The position numbers and the translations under genes were made by a program. Under the pieces are notes generated by a model. That model was not told the DNA's origin and searched no databases. It saw nothing but the letters and a program-made list of their open reading frames with translations. From NCBI RefSeq assembly GCF_002224265.1, contig NZ_CP012882.1, positions 372,001-436,000 of the forward strand: a stretch of 64,000 nt of DNA, read 5' to 3'. Of this stretch, positions 27,294 to 36,919 are shown piece after piece; the first letter of the stretch is position 1; each line of letters begins with the position of its first letter. The stretch comes from Vibrio vulnificus NBRC 15645 = ATCC 27562. GTDB taxonomy: Bacteria > Pseudomonadota > Gammaproteobacteria > Enterobacterales > Vibrionaceae.

Positions 27294-27740
27294 TCAGTTA
27301 AATAGATGACTATCCAGCTTAACGCCATTGTTCGACCACTGTAGATACCGTTTCACAGCGATACCCGATGAGTACATCGTATGCTTGCAGTCCATACATT
27401 CAACAAAGTACAACCCACTCATGCCTGCCATAACGTGCAACCGACGGCTATCGCAACGCTTACAAGACAACCTTTGGACCTTGTTATTAGTGTCTATACG
27501 GCGAGCAAAATTAAGTGTTTCATGGGAGCATAACGCTTCCATGGCACTCTCCTTAAAAGGATGTTCACTGAGTAGATAATTGATGGCGTAGTCGTAAACA
27601 GGGGGAATTGAAGATTTTCCACTCTCTATATTGGTTATTTTGGCAACAGAGACTCCCAACAAAGAGGCAAATTCCACTTTGCTGTATTCCAAGATAAACC
27701 GAGAAGAGATGAACTTATCTGCACTTATAATTCTCAACAT
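27294..27740 (-). CDS. XRE-type HTH protein with C-terminal zinc-ribbon
   Basis: A 148-residue protein when started at MLRIISADKFISS, which has a GAGA site and places the start just before the helix-turn-helix; in-frame upstream starts (ATG at 27788, TTG at 27803) would add residues but have no good site. The HTH is SKVEFASLLGVSVAKITNIE. The C-terminal half carries four Cys in CKRCDS and CMDCKH spaced like a zinc ribbon. The neighbourhood is AT-rich and the codon use differs from flanking genes, hinting at transfer. It resembles phage or mobile-element regulators; the target is unknown. Confidence 0.65.
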   Translation of the reverse strand: MLRIISADKFISSRFILEYSKVEFASLLGVSVAKITNIESGKSSIPPVYDYAINYLLSEHPFKESAMEALCSHETLNFARRIDTNNKVQRLSCKRCDSRRLHVMAGMSGLYFVECMDCKHTMYSSGIAVKRYLQWSNNGVKLDSHLFN

Positions 27741-28582
27741 ACACAAATCTCTAATAATAATAAACCGAGTACGTTGTACTCTGTTCATTGTTGAAACATG
27801 CAATAAAAGTCACTTCCAATTGTATTTATTCGAACAGTATGTTCTATTTGTTTTTTATTATCATGCTACTAATTGATTTTAAAATCAACAAGCACAATTT
27901 AGTAAAATCATTATTTACATTAAACATGATTAAATATTTTCACTTATACAAATAAAGAAAAACCATAGAATGGTTAAATACTTCCACTTATTGAGCATTA
28001 AACATTGCATTTTATAAAGAGGGAATCCCCCCCTTTTTACATAGTTTTCACCATCATCAATCACTCGTAACCAATGCTGTTGACGATGCGAATAAATAAC
28101 CAGCAAACTCGTCAAAAAATGGCGTGCTATTGTCTGCCAGCATTCAGCAACCATAGCCATCTGTATCGCTCCCATGCAACCATCATGAACCATTCAGCCG
28201 CATCCAATCTGCCCCCATGCGGCGCATTTCCTCAATAACAGACTGTAAGCGCTTTTTGGTGATTACGTTGATCTTAATTTTCAATAAAAAACAACTCGGA
28301 TAAAAATCGTGAACTGCTCCGCATTGAGCGGAGAGGGTGACTTAGCTTCCGGCACATCTTCCTCCGTGCATCGCTCACAAAATCGCCTCATCCTCCCCCT
28401 TTCTACGCCCTAAATTTGTGCATCATTTCACGCCTTCTCCTTCTACCATTCGTGATCCCCATACCTGCATTGCGTTATTTATCAATAACAAAAATCTTTG
28501 CTGATTTTTCTCACATTTTGCTGGCAAACGAAATTCATAGCATATCTGGGCTTTTTTATAATTACGCATATGGATATAGAAC
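27741..28582 (+). promoter_or_regulatory. 842-base gap upstream of the pullulanase gene
   Basis: The left half is very AT-rich. The right half should hold the pulA promoter and contains a MalT-box-like site. Two minus-strand ORFs (27930-28193; 28423-28713) lack ribosome binding sites and family resemblance, so I do not call them genes. Confidence 0.5.
28386..28395 (-). promoter_or_regulatory. MalT-box-like site upstream of pulA
   Basis: On the minus strand GAGGATGAGG matches nine of ten positions of the MalT box GGGGATGAGG. It lies about 190 bases before the pullulanase start; MalT is encoded in the same window. Confidence 0.55.
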
Positions 28583-31500
28583 GTGAACAAACAACCTTTC
28601 AACTTATCTCTGCTGGCGAAAGCCATCATGCCTATAATGGCAACCTCACTGCTCATTGGCTGTAACTCTTCTAACGATGGAGAGACGGCGAATCCACAAC
28701 CAGACACTGGCAAAGTGGCTCGTGTCTATTTCAAAGCGAGCGAAACTGCAACTCGAGCAGCAGCTGACAGCAGCGCTTACGACAAAGCGACGTTATACGT
28801 TTGGAATAACGACACCTGTGGTGGCTACGCCGAAACCGACGAAGGCCATGATGATTGGGGCACAGGTATTAAACCCACTGGCGTAGACGATAAGTTTGGT
28901 GCCTACTGGGATCTGCAAGTGCGCAGCGAAGCGACCCAGTGCATCAACTTTATTCCTCGCGTTGGCAACGATAAGCCCCTTGGCGAGTTCGATGCCAAAC
29001 TCGATCTGACCCAAACAGGCAAAAATAACGCCGTCTACACCCAACAAGGTGTGGCCGCCGTTTACCCAGAGCTGATCTCAACTTCTGACATCCCGGCCAA
29101 CACGGCACGCGTTTACATGAACACGCCAGATGGTGATGAAGGGCACTTCACCTTACATGTTTGGAACAACGACACCTGTGGCGCTTTTGATGGCAACGAC
29201 ACTTCATGGCCAGGTATGGAACCCACCGGCTTTAGTGATGTGTACGGACCCTATTGGGATCTGCCAGTGAAAGGCGCAGAGGGTTGCATCAACATCATTC
29301 CAAACAACAAATCCAACGGCGACTACCAAACTTCAGACCTTAAGTTTGAGTTTGATAAAACCACCGCGATTGGCAATGTCGCGTTTGTGTTTAAAGGCAC
29401 CAACAAGGTGTACTACACCGCATTGGCACAAAAGCCTGTGGCACAAGTGGAGCTAGCGGGCGCAAGCGCGATTTTTGCCGATGACAGCGTGATTCTAGTC
29501 AACGCCAAAGACGCCACCAGCGTCACACTCTACTACTCAGAAAGCGGTGAACTGGCTTTCGATAGCGCCAGCAAAAAAGTCACGGGTGCAACCAAACAAA
29601 TCACTTCAAGCAAAGCAGCGAGCGCCGATTGGAACAAAACCAAGCCACATCTGAGCAACGATTTTATCGGTTTTGAAATGGACTTCAGTGGCGAAGGTAA
29701 CACGCTGAAAGATCTGCTGAAAGGTCAATTGATCTTGGTGGCCAGCGATGCGACAGGCGTCATTAAAGCAACCGAAGTCCAACCTGCCAGCGCATTAGAT
29801 GCACTCTACGCCGCGGCCGCGACCAAGCTCAGTTATGGTGCGGTGATTAACCCAGACAGCACCACCACATTCCGCCTTTGGGCACCAACGGCGCAGAGCG
29901 TCAAGCTGATCCCGTACAATGCTGAAAAGCAAGCGCAAACCGCCATCACAATGACATTTGATGCCACCAGCGGAGCCTGGGTAGCAGAAAACACCGCACT
30001 CAAACACGGTGATTTCTACCGCTACGAAGTGACGGTTTACCACCCGGCTACAGACAAGGTCGAAACCTACCAAGTGACCGACCCCTATTCCTTGAGCCTC
30101 TCGATGAACTCGGAATACAGTCAAGTGGTGGATCTGGCCAACGCGGAGCTGAAACCGTCGGGATGGGACGCACTTTCTGCACCACACAACCAAGCAAACC
30201 CAGCCGAGTTTGTCTTGTATGAAGCGCACATTCGTGACTTCTCAGCACTGGATGACTCAACGGCCGAAGCCAATCGTGGCAAGTACAAAGCCTTTACTCA
30301 AGCAGGTGCTGCGCCTGTCGAGCATCTCAAAAAACTGGCTCAATCGGGCGTTACACACTTACATCTACTGCCGACCTTTGATATTGCGACCATCAATGAA
30401 GACCCAACCAAAGTGGCGAACATCAATCAGCCATTTGCTAAGTTGTGTGAACTGGATGCAAGCGTGAAAAACGATGCCGATTTCGGCAACTACTGCGACA
30501 GCAATGAAACGCTGAGCACCGTGTTTGAAACACTGGCAAAAAAAGACAGCAAAGAGAGCGCGGTAGTACAACGTTTGAACAGCCATGTGCGCAACCTAGA
30601 CTCATTTAACTGGGGTTACGATCCATTCCACTACACGGTGCCAGAAGGTTCTTATTCATCGGATGCTGAAGGTATGGTGAGAATCAAAGAGTTCCGTGAA
30701 ATGGTGATGTCGGTGAAAAAAGAGATCGGCATGAACGTGGTGATGGATGTGGTCTACAACCACACCAACGAATCAGGGGTATCGTCCAAATCGGTCTTGG
30801 ATCGCATTGTGCCTTGGTACTACCAACGCCTCAACGAGTTCTCAGGTGCGGTGGAGCAATCGACCTGTTGCTCTAACACGGCGCCGGAAAACCAAATGTT
30901 TGCCAAGCTGATTGACGATTCCATTAGCACTTGGGTGAAAGAGTACAAGATCGATGCGTTCCGCTGGGATCTGATGGGCCACCACCCACTGGCGCAAATG
31001 AAGCAAACCTTGGCTGCTGCCAAAGCCGTCGATCCAAATGTCTACTTCTACGGTGAAGGTTGGAACTTCGGTGAAGTGGGTAACGATCGCATGTTCAAAC
31101 AAGCCACTCAGTTAAACCTTGCAGGTACGGGCATTGGTTCATTCTCGGATCGTCTTCGTGACGCAGTCCGCGGCGGTGGCCCATTCGACAGCCAAGATTC
31201 GCTTCGTTCAAATCAAGGCTTTGGTAACGGTATTTACGTTCAAGTGAATGAGAAGAACGAGCAAAACGCGGCGCTGAAGACAACCGCGCTGCACCTTGCC
31301 GATCTGACTCGTTTGGGCATGGCAGGCAACTTAAAAGCCTTCCCATTCACCGATAGCAAAGGCAAAGCGATCACTGGTGCTGAGTTGGATTACAACGGTC
31401 AACCCGCGGGTTACGCGCAAGATGCGTGGGAAATCCAGAACTACGTCTCCAAACATGACAACCAAACCCTGTGGGACAACAACCAGTACAAGATTGCCTA

Positions 31501-32194
31501 TGCGACCACGGCCGCAGAGCGCACACGTATGCAAGCGGTTGGTTTGTCTACCGCGATGCTTGGCCAAGGCGTACCATTTATCCATATGGGCAGCGAGTTA
31601 CTGCGTTCTAAATCGATGCAGCGCGACTCGTATGACTCAGGCGATTGGTACAACCGCGTTGACTTCACTAAGCAAGACAACAACTGGAATGTTGGCCTGC
31701 CACGCGAAGACAAAGACGGCAGCAACTGGGCGATCATCGATGCCGTGATCACTGGCTCAAGCGATCACGCCATGCCAAGTGCCACAGACATCGATAACAT
31801 GGATAAGTTCTTCAACGAACTGGCCGCACTACGTGCTTCTTCTGGTCTGTTTACCCTAGGCAAAGGCAGTGAAATCATCAAACGCGTTGCGTTCCACAAC
31901 ACAGGCGCAGAGCAAACACCAGGGCTTATCGTGATGAGCATCGACAACAGCGGTGATAAGCACGATGCCACCATTGATGCTAAACGCGATGGCATGGTGA
32001 TTGTGGTGAACGCGTCGCCAAGCATGGTCAGTGACTTTGCCAAGTTTGATGCAGCGGGCTACACGCTCCATGCAGTGCAAACCAATGCGGGCAATGACTC
32101 ACTGGCGAAGAACCAAGATAAAGTGGCTCAAGTCGTGAATGGCAAACTCACGGTTCCCGCTTGGTCTGTCGCGGTCTTTGAGAAGCTGCGTTAA
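28583..32194 (+). CDS. pulA: Pullulanase, secreted lipoprotein (GH13 with tandem CBM41)
   Basis: A 1203-residue lipoprotein starting at GTG (MNKQPFNLSLLAKAIMPIMA, lipobox LIGC). Two repeated CBM41-like modules follow (ARVYFKASETATRA... and ARVYMNTPDGDEG..., each with a YVWNNDTCG-type core), then an early-set domain, the CBM48 region (TTFRLWAPTAQSVKLIPY) and the GH13 barrel with FNWGYDPFHYTVPEGSYSSD, nucleophile in DAFRWDLMGHH, acid/base in FYGEGWNFGE and the third Asp in VSKHDNQTLWDN. It hydrolyses alpha-1,6 links of pullulan and branched starch at the cell surface. Probably MalT-controlled. Confidence 0.93.
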   Translation: MNKQPFNLSLLAKAIMPIMATSLLIGCNSSNDGETANPQPDTGKVARVYFKASETATRAAADSSAYDKATLYVWNNDTCGGYAETDEGHDDWGTGIKPTGVDDKFGAYWDLQVRSEATQCINFIPRVGNDKPLGEFDAKLDLTQTGKNNAVYTQQGVAAVYPELISTSDIPANTARVYMNTPDGDEGHFTLHVWNNDTCGAFDGNDTSWPGMEPTGFSDVYGPYWDLPVKGAEGCINIIPNNKSNGDYQTSDLKFEFDKTTAIGNVAFVFKGTNKVYYTALAQKPVAQVELAGASAIFADDSVILVNAKDATSVTLYYSESGELAFDSASKKVTGATKQITSSKAASADWNKTKPHLSNDFIGFEMDFSGEGNTLKDLLKGQLILVASDATGVIKATEVQPASALDALYAAAATKLSYGAVINPDSTTTFRLWAPTAQSVKLIPYNAEKQAQTAITMTFDATSGAWVAENTALKHGDFYRYEVTVYHPATDKVETYQVTDPYSLSLSMNSEYSQVVDLANAELKPSGWDALSAPHNQANPAEFVLYEAHIRDFSALDDSTAEANRGKYKAFTQAGAAPVEHLKKLAQSGVTHLHLLPTFDIATINEDPTKVANINQPFAKLCELDASVKNDADFGNYCDSNETLSTVFETLAKKDSKESAVVQRLNSHVRNLDSFNWGYDPFHYTVPEGSYSSDAEGMVRIKEFREMVMSVKKEIGMNVVMDVVYNHTNESGVSSKSVLDRIVPWYYQRLNEFSGAVEQSTCCSNTAPENQMFAKLIDDSISTWVKEYKIDAFRWDLMGHHPLAQMKQTLAAAKAVDPNVYFYGEGWNFGEVGNDRMFKQATQLNLAGTGIGSFSDRLRDAVRGGGPFDSQDSLRSNQGFGNGIYVQVNEKNEQNAALKTTALHLADLTRLGMAGNLKAFPFTDSKGKAITGAELDYNGQPAGYAQDAWEIQNYVSKHDNQTLWDNNQYKIAYATTAAERTRMQAVGLSTAMLGQGVPFIHMGSELLRSKSMQRDSYDSGDWYNRVDFTKQDNNWNVGLPREDKDGSNWAIIDAVITGSSDHAMPSATDIDNMDKFFNELAALRASSGLFTLGKGSEIIKRVAFHNTGAEQTPGLIVMSIDNSGDKHDATIDAKRDGMVIVVNASPSMVSDFAKFDAAGYTLHAVQTNAGNDSLAKNQDKVAQVVNGKLTVPAWSVAVFEKLR

Positions 32195-32231
32195 GTTCTA
32201 GTAGTAGAAAACGCAACCAGTAAGAAAAGAC

Positions 32232-32258
32232 AACGCCCGCATCATGCGGGCGTTTGTT
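32232..32258. terminator. Bidirectional terminator between pulA and the Sel1-repeat gene
   Basis: AACGCCCGC/GCGGGCGTT stem around ATCAT with a T-rich tail on the plus side; the two genes converge here. Confidence 0.85.
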
Positions 32259-33439
32259 TAGGGTTTGTGTTGGGAGGAAAACAGGTCTTGAGTGAAATCG
32301 AGCTCGCTGCCAGCAGAGGAATCTGCACCAGCACTTGGTGGCTGAGGCTCTTGGTTAATGGTGTCAGCCAGTAGCCCCTCATCTATCTCTTCAAACACCA
32401 ATGGCTCATCACTGCGATCCAAATTGGCCTCAAGCGGAGGGAAATAACTCGGGCGCTTATACACTTTATTGAGCGCTTTAATGATGGCGTGCTTACCCAC
32501 TTTGCCCGCTTCAAGCTTTTTCAACAAAGGTTTTGCCACCGCTTGCAAACCCACCACGATGTCGACCCCAATTTTCGTCGCCACTTGATCACGCATTGCG
32601 CGCGCTTTTTCATAACCAAAATGAGACGCCAAGAACAGCCACACGTAAGCCAACGCATTGCCGGTTTTGCCATAATCACGCCAAGCTTCGCCCGCATGGA
32701 ACATGGCTTCGGCGCTGCCTCTTTCGGCTGCGCGTTCAAGCCAATAGGTACCTTTGGCATGATCCGTCTTGGTTCCGACTCCCGCTAAATAACTGAGGCC
32801 AAGGTGAATTTGCCCATCGACACTGCCTTTACTTGCCGCTTTGTGATACCACTGGTAAGCATTATCGTTCGAGCGCTCGGGATTCTCACCCGATTGGCTC
32901 CACTCCCCCATAAACAGCATCGCATCCAAGTTGCCTTGAACCGCCGCTTCTTCAATTAAGCGATAGCCTTTGGGTAAGTTTTTTTCAATGCCACGACCAT
33001 GAACAAGGGCTTTGCCCGCTTCAAATTTCGCATCCAGACTGCCTTCCAGCCCTGCAATGGCCAAACGCCAGAAGTTCGCTTGTTCTTTGAGGATCAAGTC
33101 TTCACGCATGCGGTCACTCATGCGCACAATGCCATACATCGAGTTCACATTGTCTAAACGTGCCCCTTTGTTATACCAATAGAGCGCTTCCTTTAAATTA
33201 GTTCGCTCCGCTTCTTTGGCTAAAAACAGGATCGTCGGAATATGACCGCCTTCGGCCTTGAAAAGTCGTTCTTGTCTTTCTTGCTCTCGCGCTTTTTCGA
33301 TTGCTTTGCGGTTGGCAATTTCCCTTGCTTTTCGCTCTTGTTCGAGTCGTTGCTTCCTTAACGATAAGGAGAACATCCAAACAAACACCAGCAGCAAAGA
33401 CAGCCCCGTAGCGCCAATGGCGACGGCCATCATACTCAT
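32258..33439 (-). CDS. Membrane-anchored Sel1-like repeat protein
   Basis: A 393-residue protein with one N-terminal membrane segment (VAIGATGLSLLLVFVWMFSL), a charged coiled-coil-like stretch rich in Arg/Glu (about residues 28-60), and then a run of Sel1/TPR-like repeats (for example ALYWYNKGARLDNVNSMYGI, AYQWYHKAASKGSVDGQIHL, GTYWLERAAERGSAEAMFHA). The acidic C-terminus is probably disordered. Such proteins act as scaffolds for complexes at the inner membrane; the partner is unknown. It is convergent with pulA and divergent from the GH13 gene, so it probably does not belong to the mal functions. Confidence 0.85.
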   Translation of the reverse strand: MSMMAVAIGATGLSLLLVFVWMFSLSLRKQRLEQERKAREIANRKAIEKAREQERQERLFKAEGGHIPTILFLAKEAERTNLKEALYWYNKGARLDNVNSMYGIVRMSDRMREDLILKEQANFWRLAIAGLEGSLDAKFEAGKALVHGRGIEKNLPKGYRLIEEAAVQGNLDAMLFMGEWSQSGENPERSNDNAYQWYHKAASKGSVDGQIHLGLSYLAGVGTKTDHAKGTYWLERAAERGSAEAMFHAGEAWRDYGKTGNALAYVWLFLASHFGYEKARAMRDQVATKIGVDIVVGLQAVAKPLLKKLEAGKVGKHAIIKALNKVYKRPSYFPPLEANLDRSDEPLVFEEIDEGLLADTINQEPQPPSAGADSSAGSELDFTQDLFSSQHKP

Positions 33440-33583
33440 AATGTCATTTCTTTATTGAACAGCTCACTCTGAGCCTAATTAAAACACGCTTCTTGCTAAG
33501 TTTAACGGCATATTTGTTAAATTCTTGAGCTAAGGTTACTTAAGTATACACATAGCCTCAGAGAATCCGCTCTACGCCCCCGA

Positions 33584-33593
33584 TAAGGATGAG
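33584..33593 (+). promoter_or_regulatory. Weak MalT-box-like site upstream of the cytoplasmic GH13 gene
   Basis: AAGGATGAGT shares only the GGATGAG core with the MalT box (seven of ten positions). It lies about 70 bases before the chosen start. Confidence 0.35.
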
Positions 33594-33662
33594 TTCAAGC
33601 CGTCGCATATCCGTTAACTTGCCCCAATAATAATGACCCTACAAACATGGGATAAATGTGAA

Positions 33663-35453
33663 ATGAAAAAACAAAAATTCACCGTTTACCAAGTATTTAC
33701 TCGTTTATTTGGCAACAAAGTTCAGCACAGCCGACCTTGGGGAAGCAAAGAGGAAAATGGCGTGGGTAAGTTCAGTGATTTTACCGACCTCGCACTCAAA
33801 GAGATTCGTCAACTTGGCATTAGCCATATTTGGTACACGGGCGTGCCACATCATGCGTTGGTGGCGGATTATCAACACCATGGTATTGGGCACGATCACC
33901 CTGCCGTCGTGAAAGGGCGTGCCGGCTCGCCCTATGCCGTCAAAGATTACTACTCGGTGAATCCCGATCTGGCCGACAATCCGGCAGAACGATTGTCAGA
34001 GTTTGCCGCGCTAATTGAGCGTACCCATCGCCACGGCATGAAAGTGATCATCGATATCGTACCCAACCACGTTGCGCGCAAGTATCACGGATTAAACAAC
34101 CCTGAAGGGGTGCGTGACTTTGGTGCTGATGACGACACCTCTGTCGAATATCACCGAGACAACAACTTTTACTATATTCCAGGGCAAGCCTTTCAACTGC
34201 CTGACTTTCCAACGCCCTTTACCCCACTCGGCGGCGAGGCGCACCCACAATTGCAGTGGCCTTACGAAGAGTTCCCTGCCAAATGGACCGGCAACGGCTC
34301 GCGCTTAGCCAAACCTCAGTTTGATGATTGGTATGAAACGGTCAAAGTCAATTACGGTGTACGACCCGATGGCAGCAAAGACTTTGCCGAATTGCCAGCG
34401 GATTTTGCACAGAAAACCGCAGCAGCGCACTTTGCCTTTTGGCAGCAGCAAGACGTACCTGACTCGTGGAAGAAATTTCGCGACATCGCTCTGTATTGGC
34501 TCGAATTCGGCGTCGATGGTTTCCGTTACGACATGGCCGAGATGGTCCCTGTCGAGTTTTGGAGCTATCTCAACTCACACATCAAAATGCGCAATCCTGA
34601 TGCGTTTTTGATGGCCGAAGTGTATCAGCCTCATCTATACCGCGATTACATTCACTTGGGCAAAATGGATTATCTGTACGACAAAGTGGATTTGTACGAC
34701 GGGCTCAAAGCGGTGATACAAAACCGCGCTTCGACCGCAATCATCGGCGAGATCCAAGCGCAAATGATGGACATCGAACACCATATGCTGCACTTCCTCG
34801 ATAACCATGACGAGCAGCGCCTCGCCTCGCCTCAGTTTGCTGGGGATGCGGAGTTTGGTCGCCCTGCAATGTTGGTCTCGGCTTTACTCAGTAGCTCACC
34901 CACCATGATTTATTTTGGTCAGGAAGTGGGCGAAGCAGGGGCAGAATTGGGCGGCTTTGGCCTGCCTAGCCGCACGTCGATTTTTGACTATGTGGGCGTG
35001 CCCGAGCATCAAAAATGGATGAATGAAGGCCAGTTTGATGGCGGCCAACTAAATGAGAAACAACGCGCGCTGCGGGCGTTCTATATACGTTTACTCAACT
35101 TCACCTTAACCCACTCAGCAATGAGCGGTGAGTATTGCGATTTGTACTCCACCAACCAACAAGCATTGAGTCACTTCTGCCATCTGTTTGCTCGTTTCGA
35201 TTCTCAGCAGTTGGTGCTGGCTGCCAGCAACTTTTCAGCACACCACAGCAATACATGCCAAGTGGTGTTGCCTGAGGCGTTGATCGCGCAACTTGGACTT
35301 GCGGATGGGCAATATACCTTAGTGGATAAACTCAGTGACCAATCCAGTCATCATGCCAGTGAAACCCTGCAACTGAACGTCAATCACGGTCAAGGTCGAG
35401 CTTGGCTCACCCTACCCCCTTTTGCCGCCAGTGCATGGGTACTTGAGCTATAA
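33663..35453 (+). CDS. Cytoplasmic GH13 alpha-amylase-family enzyme
   Basis: A 596-residue GH13 enzyme without signal peptide, started at MKKQKFTVYQVFTRLFGNK; an ATG ten codons earlier is possible. Catalytic features: HGMKVIIDIVPNHVARKY, nucleophile in DGFRYDMAEMV, acid/base in AFLMAEVYQ and the third Asp in FLDNHDEQRL. A C-terminal beta domain follows from about residue 490. It probably breaks down maltodextrins in the cytosol, but substrate (alpha-amylase, oligo-1,6-glucosidase or transglycosylase) cannot be read from the sequence. It stands alone between the Sel1 gene and malE, all mal-type neighbours. Confidence 0.85.
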   Translation: MKKQKFTVYQVFTRLFGNKVQHSRPWGSKEENGVGKFSDFTDLALKEIRQLGISHIWYTGVPHHALVADYQHHGIGHDHPAVVKGRAGSPYAVKDYYSVNPDLADNPAERLSEFAALIERTHRHGMKVIIDIVPNHVARKYHGLNNPEGVRDFGADDDTSVEYHRDNNFYYIPGQAFQLPDFPTPFTPLGGEAHPQLQWPYEEFPAKWTGNGSRLAKPQFDDWYETVKVNYGVRPDGSKDFAELPADFAQKTAAAHFAFWQQQDVPDSWKKFRDIALYWLEFGVDGFRYDMAEMVPVEFWSYLNSHIKMRNPDAFLMAEVYQPHLYRDYIHLGKMDYLYDKVDLYDGLKAVIQNRASTAIIGEIQAQMMDIEHHMLHFLDNHDEQRLASPQFAGDAEFGRPAMLVSALLSSSPTMIYFGQEVGEAGAELGGFGLPSRTSIFDYVGVPEHQKWMNEGQFDGGQLNEKQRALRAFYIRLLNFTLTHSAMSGEYCDLYSTNQQALSHFCHLFARFDSQQLVLAASNFSAHHSNTCQVVLPEALIAQLGLADGQYTLVDKLSDQSSHHASETLQLNVNHGQGRAWLTLPPFAASAWVLEL

Positions 35454-35679
35454 CAGTGGAAAAAACGGCCATTAGAAAAGACCCATAAAAACAGTTCTTG
35501 GGCTTGTTCACAGTTTGGCACTCTGGGGACAAGCCTCTTCCTTTCTTTCTGCACCTTGTGACCGCTTTACTCCGCACTGATATAAAAACTTTCTATATCA
35601 CTGTTTGTGTTAACTATTTCTCTGCGGGTTCTGTCAGGGGTAATATTCCACTTAGAACATATTACGCGAGACAATAACA

Positions 35680-36858
35680 ATGAAACCGATTATCAAAACA
35701 CTTTCTGTTTGTACGCTTGCCTCCTTAATGACGGCGCCAGTTATGGCGATGCAAGAAGGGGAAATCACCATCTGGATCAACGGCGACAAGAGCTACCAAG
35801 GCTTAACCGAAATAGGTCGTCAATTTGAACAAGATACGGGCGTGAAAGTGATCGTCCAGCATCCTGAGTCACTGGAAGCCAAATTCCAACAACATGCCGC
35901 TACGGGCGGTGGTCCAGACATCATTTTCTGGGCCCACGATCGTTTTGGTGGTTATGCCGAAGCGGGTTTGCTTTACGAAGTGAAACCGAGCAAAGAGTTC
36001 AAAGAAAAACTGGTCGATTTCAGCTGGGATGCCGTTACGGTTAACGGCAAAATTGTCGGCTACCCATTGGCCATTGAAGCCCCTTCTCTTATCTACAACA
36101 AAGACTTACTGCCAGAGCCACCTAAAACGTGGGAAGAGCTGCCACAGATCCAAAAGCAGATGCAAAAACAAGGTAAGCAAGCGATCATGTGGGACATCAA
36201 AAATGCCTATTTCACTTGGCCAGTCATCTCCTCTGGTGGCGCATTTGCCTTTGAAAAAATCGACGGCGGATACAATGCCAAGAGCACAGGGGTAAACAAC
36301 CAAGCAGGCATCCATGGCCTTCAATATCTGGTGGATATGGTCAACCAAGGTGTCCTCAACCCTGATATGGATTACTCCGTTGCGGAAGCGGCTTTCACCA
36401 AAGGCGAAGCGGCGATGACCATTAACGGCCCTTGGTCTTGGGGGAACTTAGATAAACTCAACGTCAATTACGGTGTTGCCGTTCTGCCTACTCTTAACGG
36501 TGGCAAAGGCAATCCGTTTGTCGGCATTCTCAGTGCCGGCATTAACGCCGCTAGCCCAAATACCGATTTGGCGGTCGAGTTTTTGGAAAACTATCTATTC
36601 CAAGATGAGGCGCTAAAAATCATGAACAACGACAAACCACTTGGCGCTGTGACATTGAAATCGTTCCAAACCATCTTAGAAAGTGATGAGCGCATTAAAT
36701 CCACTATGATTAATGCTGAGAATGGCGAAATTATGCCAAACATTCCACAGATGACGGCTTACTGGTTTGCCGAAGGCGCAGCCATTGACAACGCAATGCA
36801 AGGTAAGCAGAGCGTGAAAGACGCCCTCGACATGGCCGCGAAGCAAATCACCAAATAA
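35680..36858 (+). CDS. malE: MalE maltose/maltodextrin-binding protein
   Basis: A 392-residue periplasmic protein. Signal peptide [20 protein letters not shown], cleavage near VMAMQEG; the mature start [17 protein letters not shown] and [35 protein letters not shown] and [16 protein letters not shown] are very close to enterobacterial MalE, including aromatic sugar-stacking residues. It delivers maltodextrins to MalFGK. The malF/malG genes do not follow it in this window. It is separated from the downstream debranching enzyme gene by a strong hairpin, which would keep MalE in excess. Confidence 0.95.
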   Translation: MKPIIKTLSVCTLASLMTAPVMAMQEGEITIWINGDKSYQGLTEIGRQFEQDTGVKVIVQHPESLEAKFQQHAATGGGPDIIFWAHDRFGGYAEAGLLYEVKPSKEFKEKLVDFSWDAVTVNGKIVGYPLAIEAPSLIYNKDLLPEPPKTWEELPQIQKQMQKQGKQAIMWDIKNAYFTWPVISSGGAFAFEKIDGGYNAKSTGVNNQAGIHGLQYLVDMVNQGVLNPDMDYSVAEAAFTKGEAAMTINGPWSWGNLDKLNVNYGVAVLPTLNGGKGNPFVGILSAGINAASPNTDLAVEFLENYLFQDEALKIMNNDKPLGAVTLKSFQTILESDERIKSTMINAENGEIMPNIPQMTAYWFAEGAAIDNAMQGKQSVKDALDMAAKQITK

Positions 36859-36876
36859 AGATTTCATCGTATCCTT

Positions 36877-36900
36877 GGCACAGTTCGCTGTGCCTTTTTT
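36877..36900 (+). terminator. Strong terminator/attenuator between malE and the debranching gene
   Basis: GGCACAG-TTCG-CTGTGCC followed by six T residues. The TTCG tetraloop makes an unusually stable hairpin. The next gene begins only 20 bases later, so part of its expression may depend on read-through. Confidence 0.9.
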
Positions 36901-36919
36901 CGTTTTAGGAACCTAAACC

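Noticed and set aside
27930-28193. 87-codon minus-strand ORF upstream of pulA
   Set aside because: No ribosome binding site before its ATG, composition like non-coding AT-rich sequence and no recognisable family.
28423-28713. 96-codon minus-strand ORF overlapping the start of pulA
   Set aside because: It runs antisense over the pullulanase signal peptide and lacks a ribosome binding site; best seen as a shadow of pulA.
35454-35679. MalT boxes and a CRP site in the malE upstream region
   Set aside because: Only partial half-sites (for example TGTGA without a matching second half) were visible, too weak to list.
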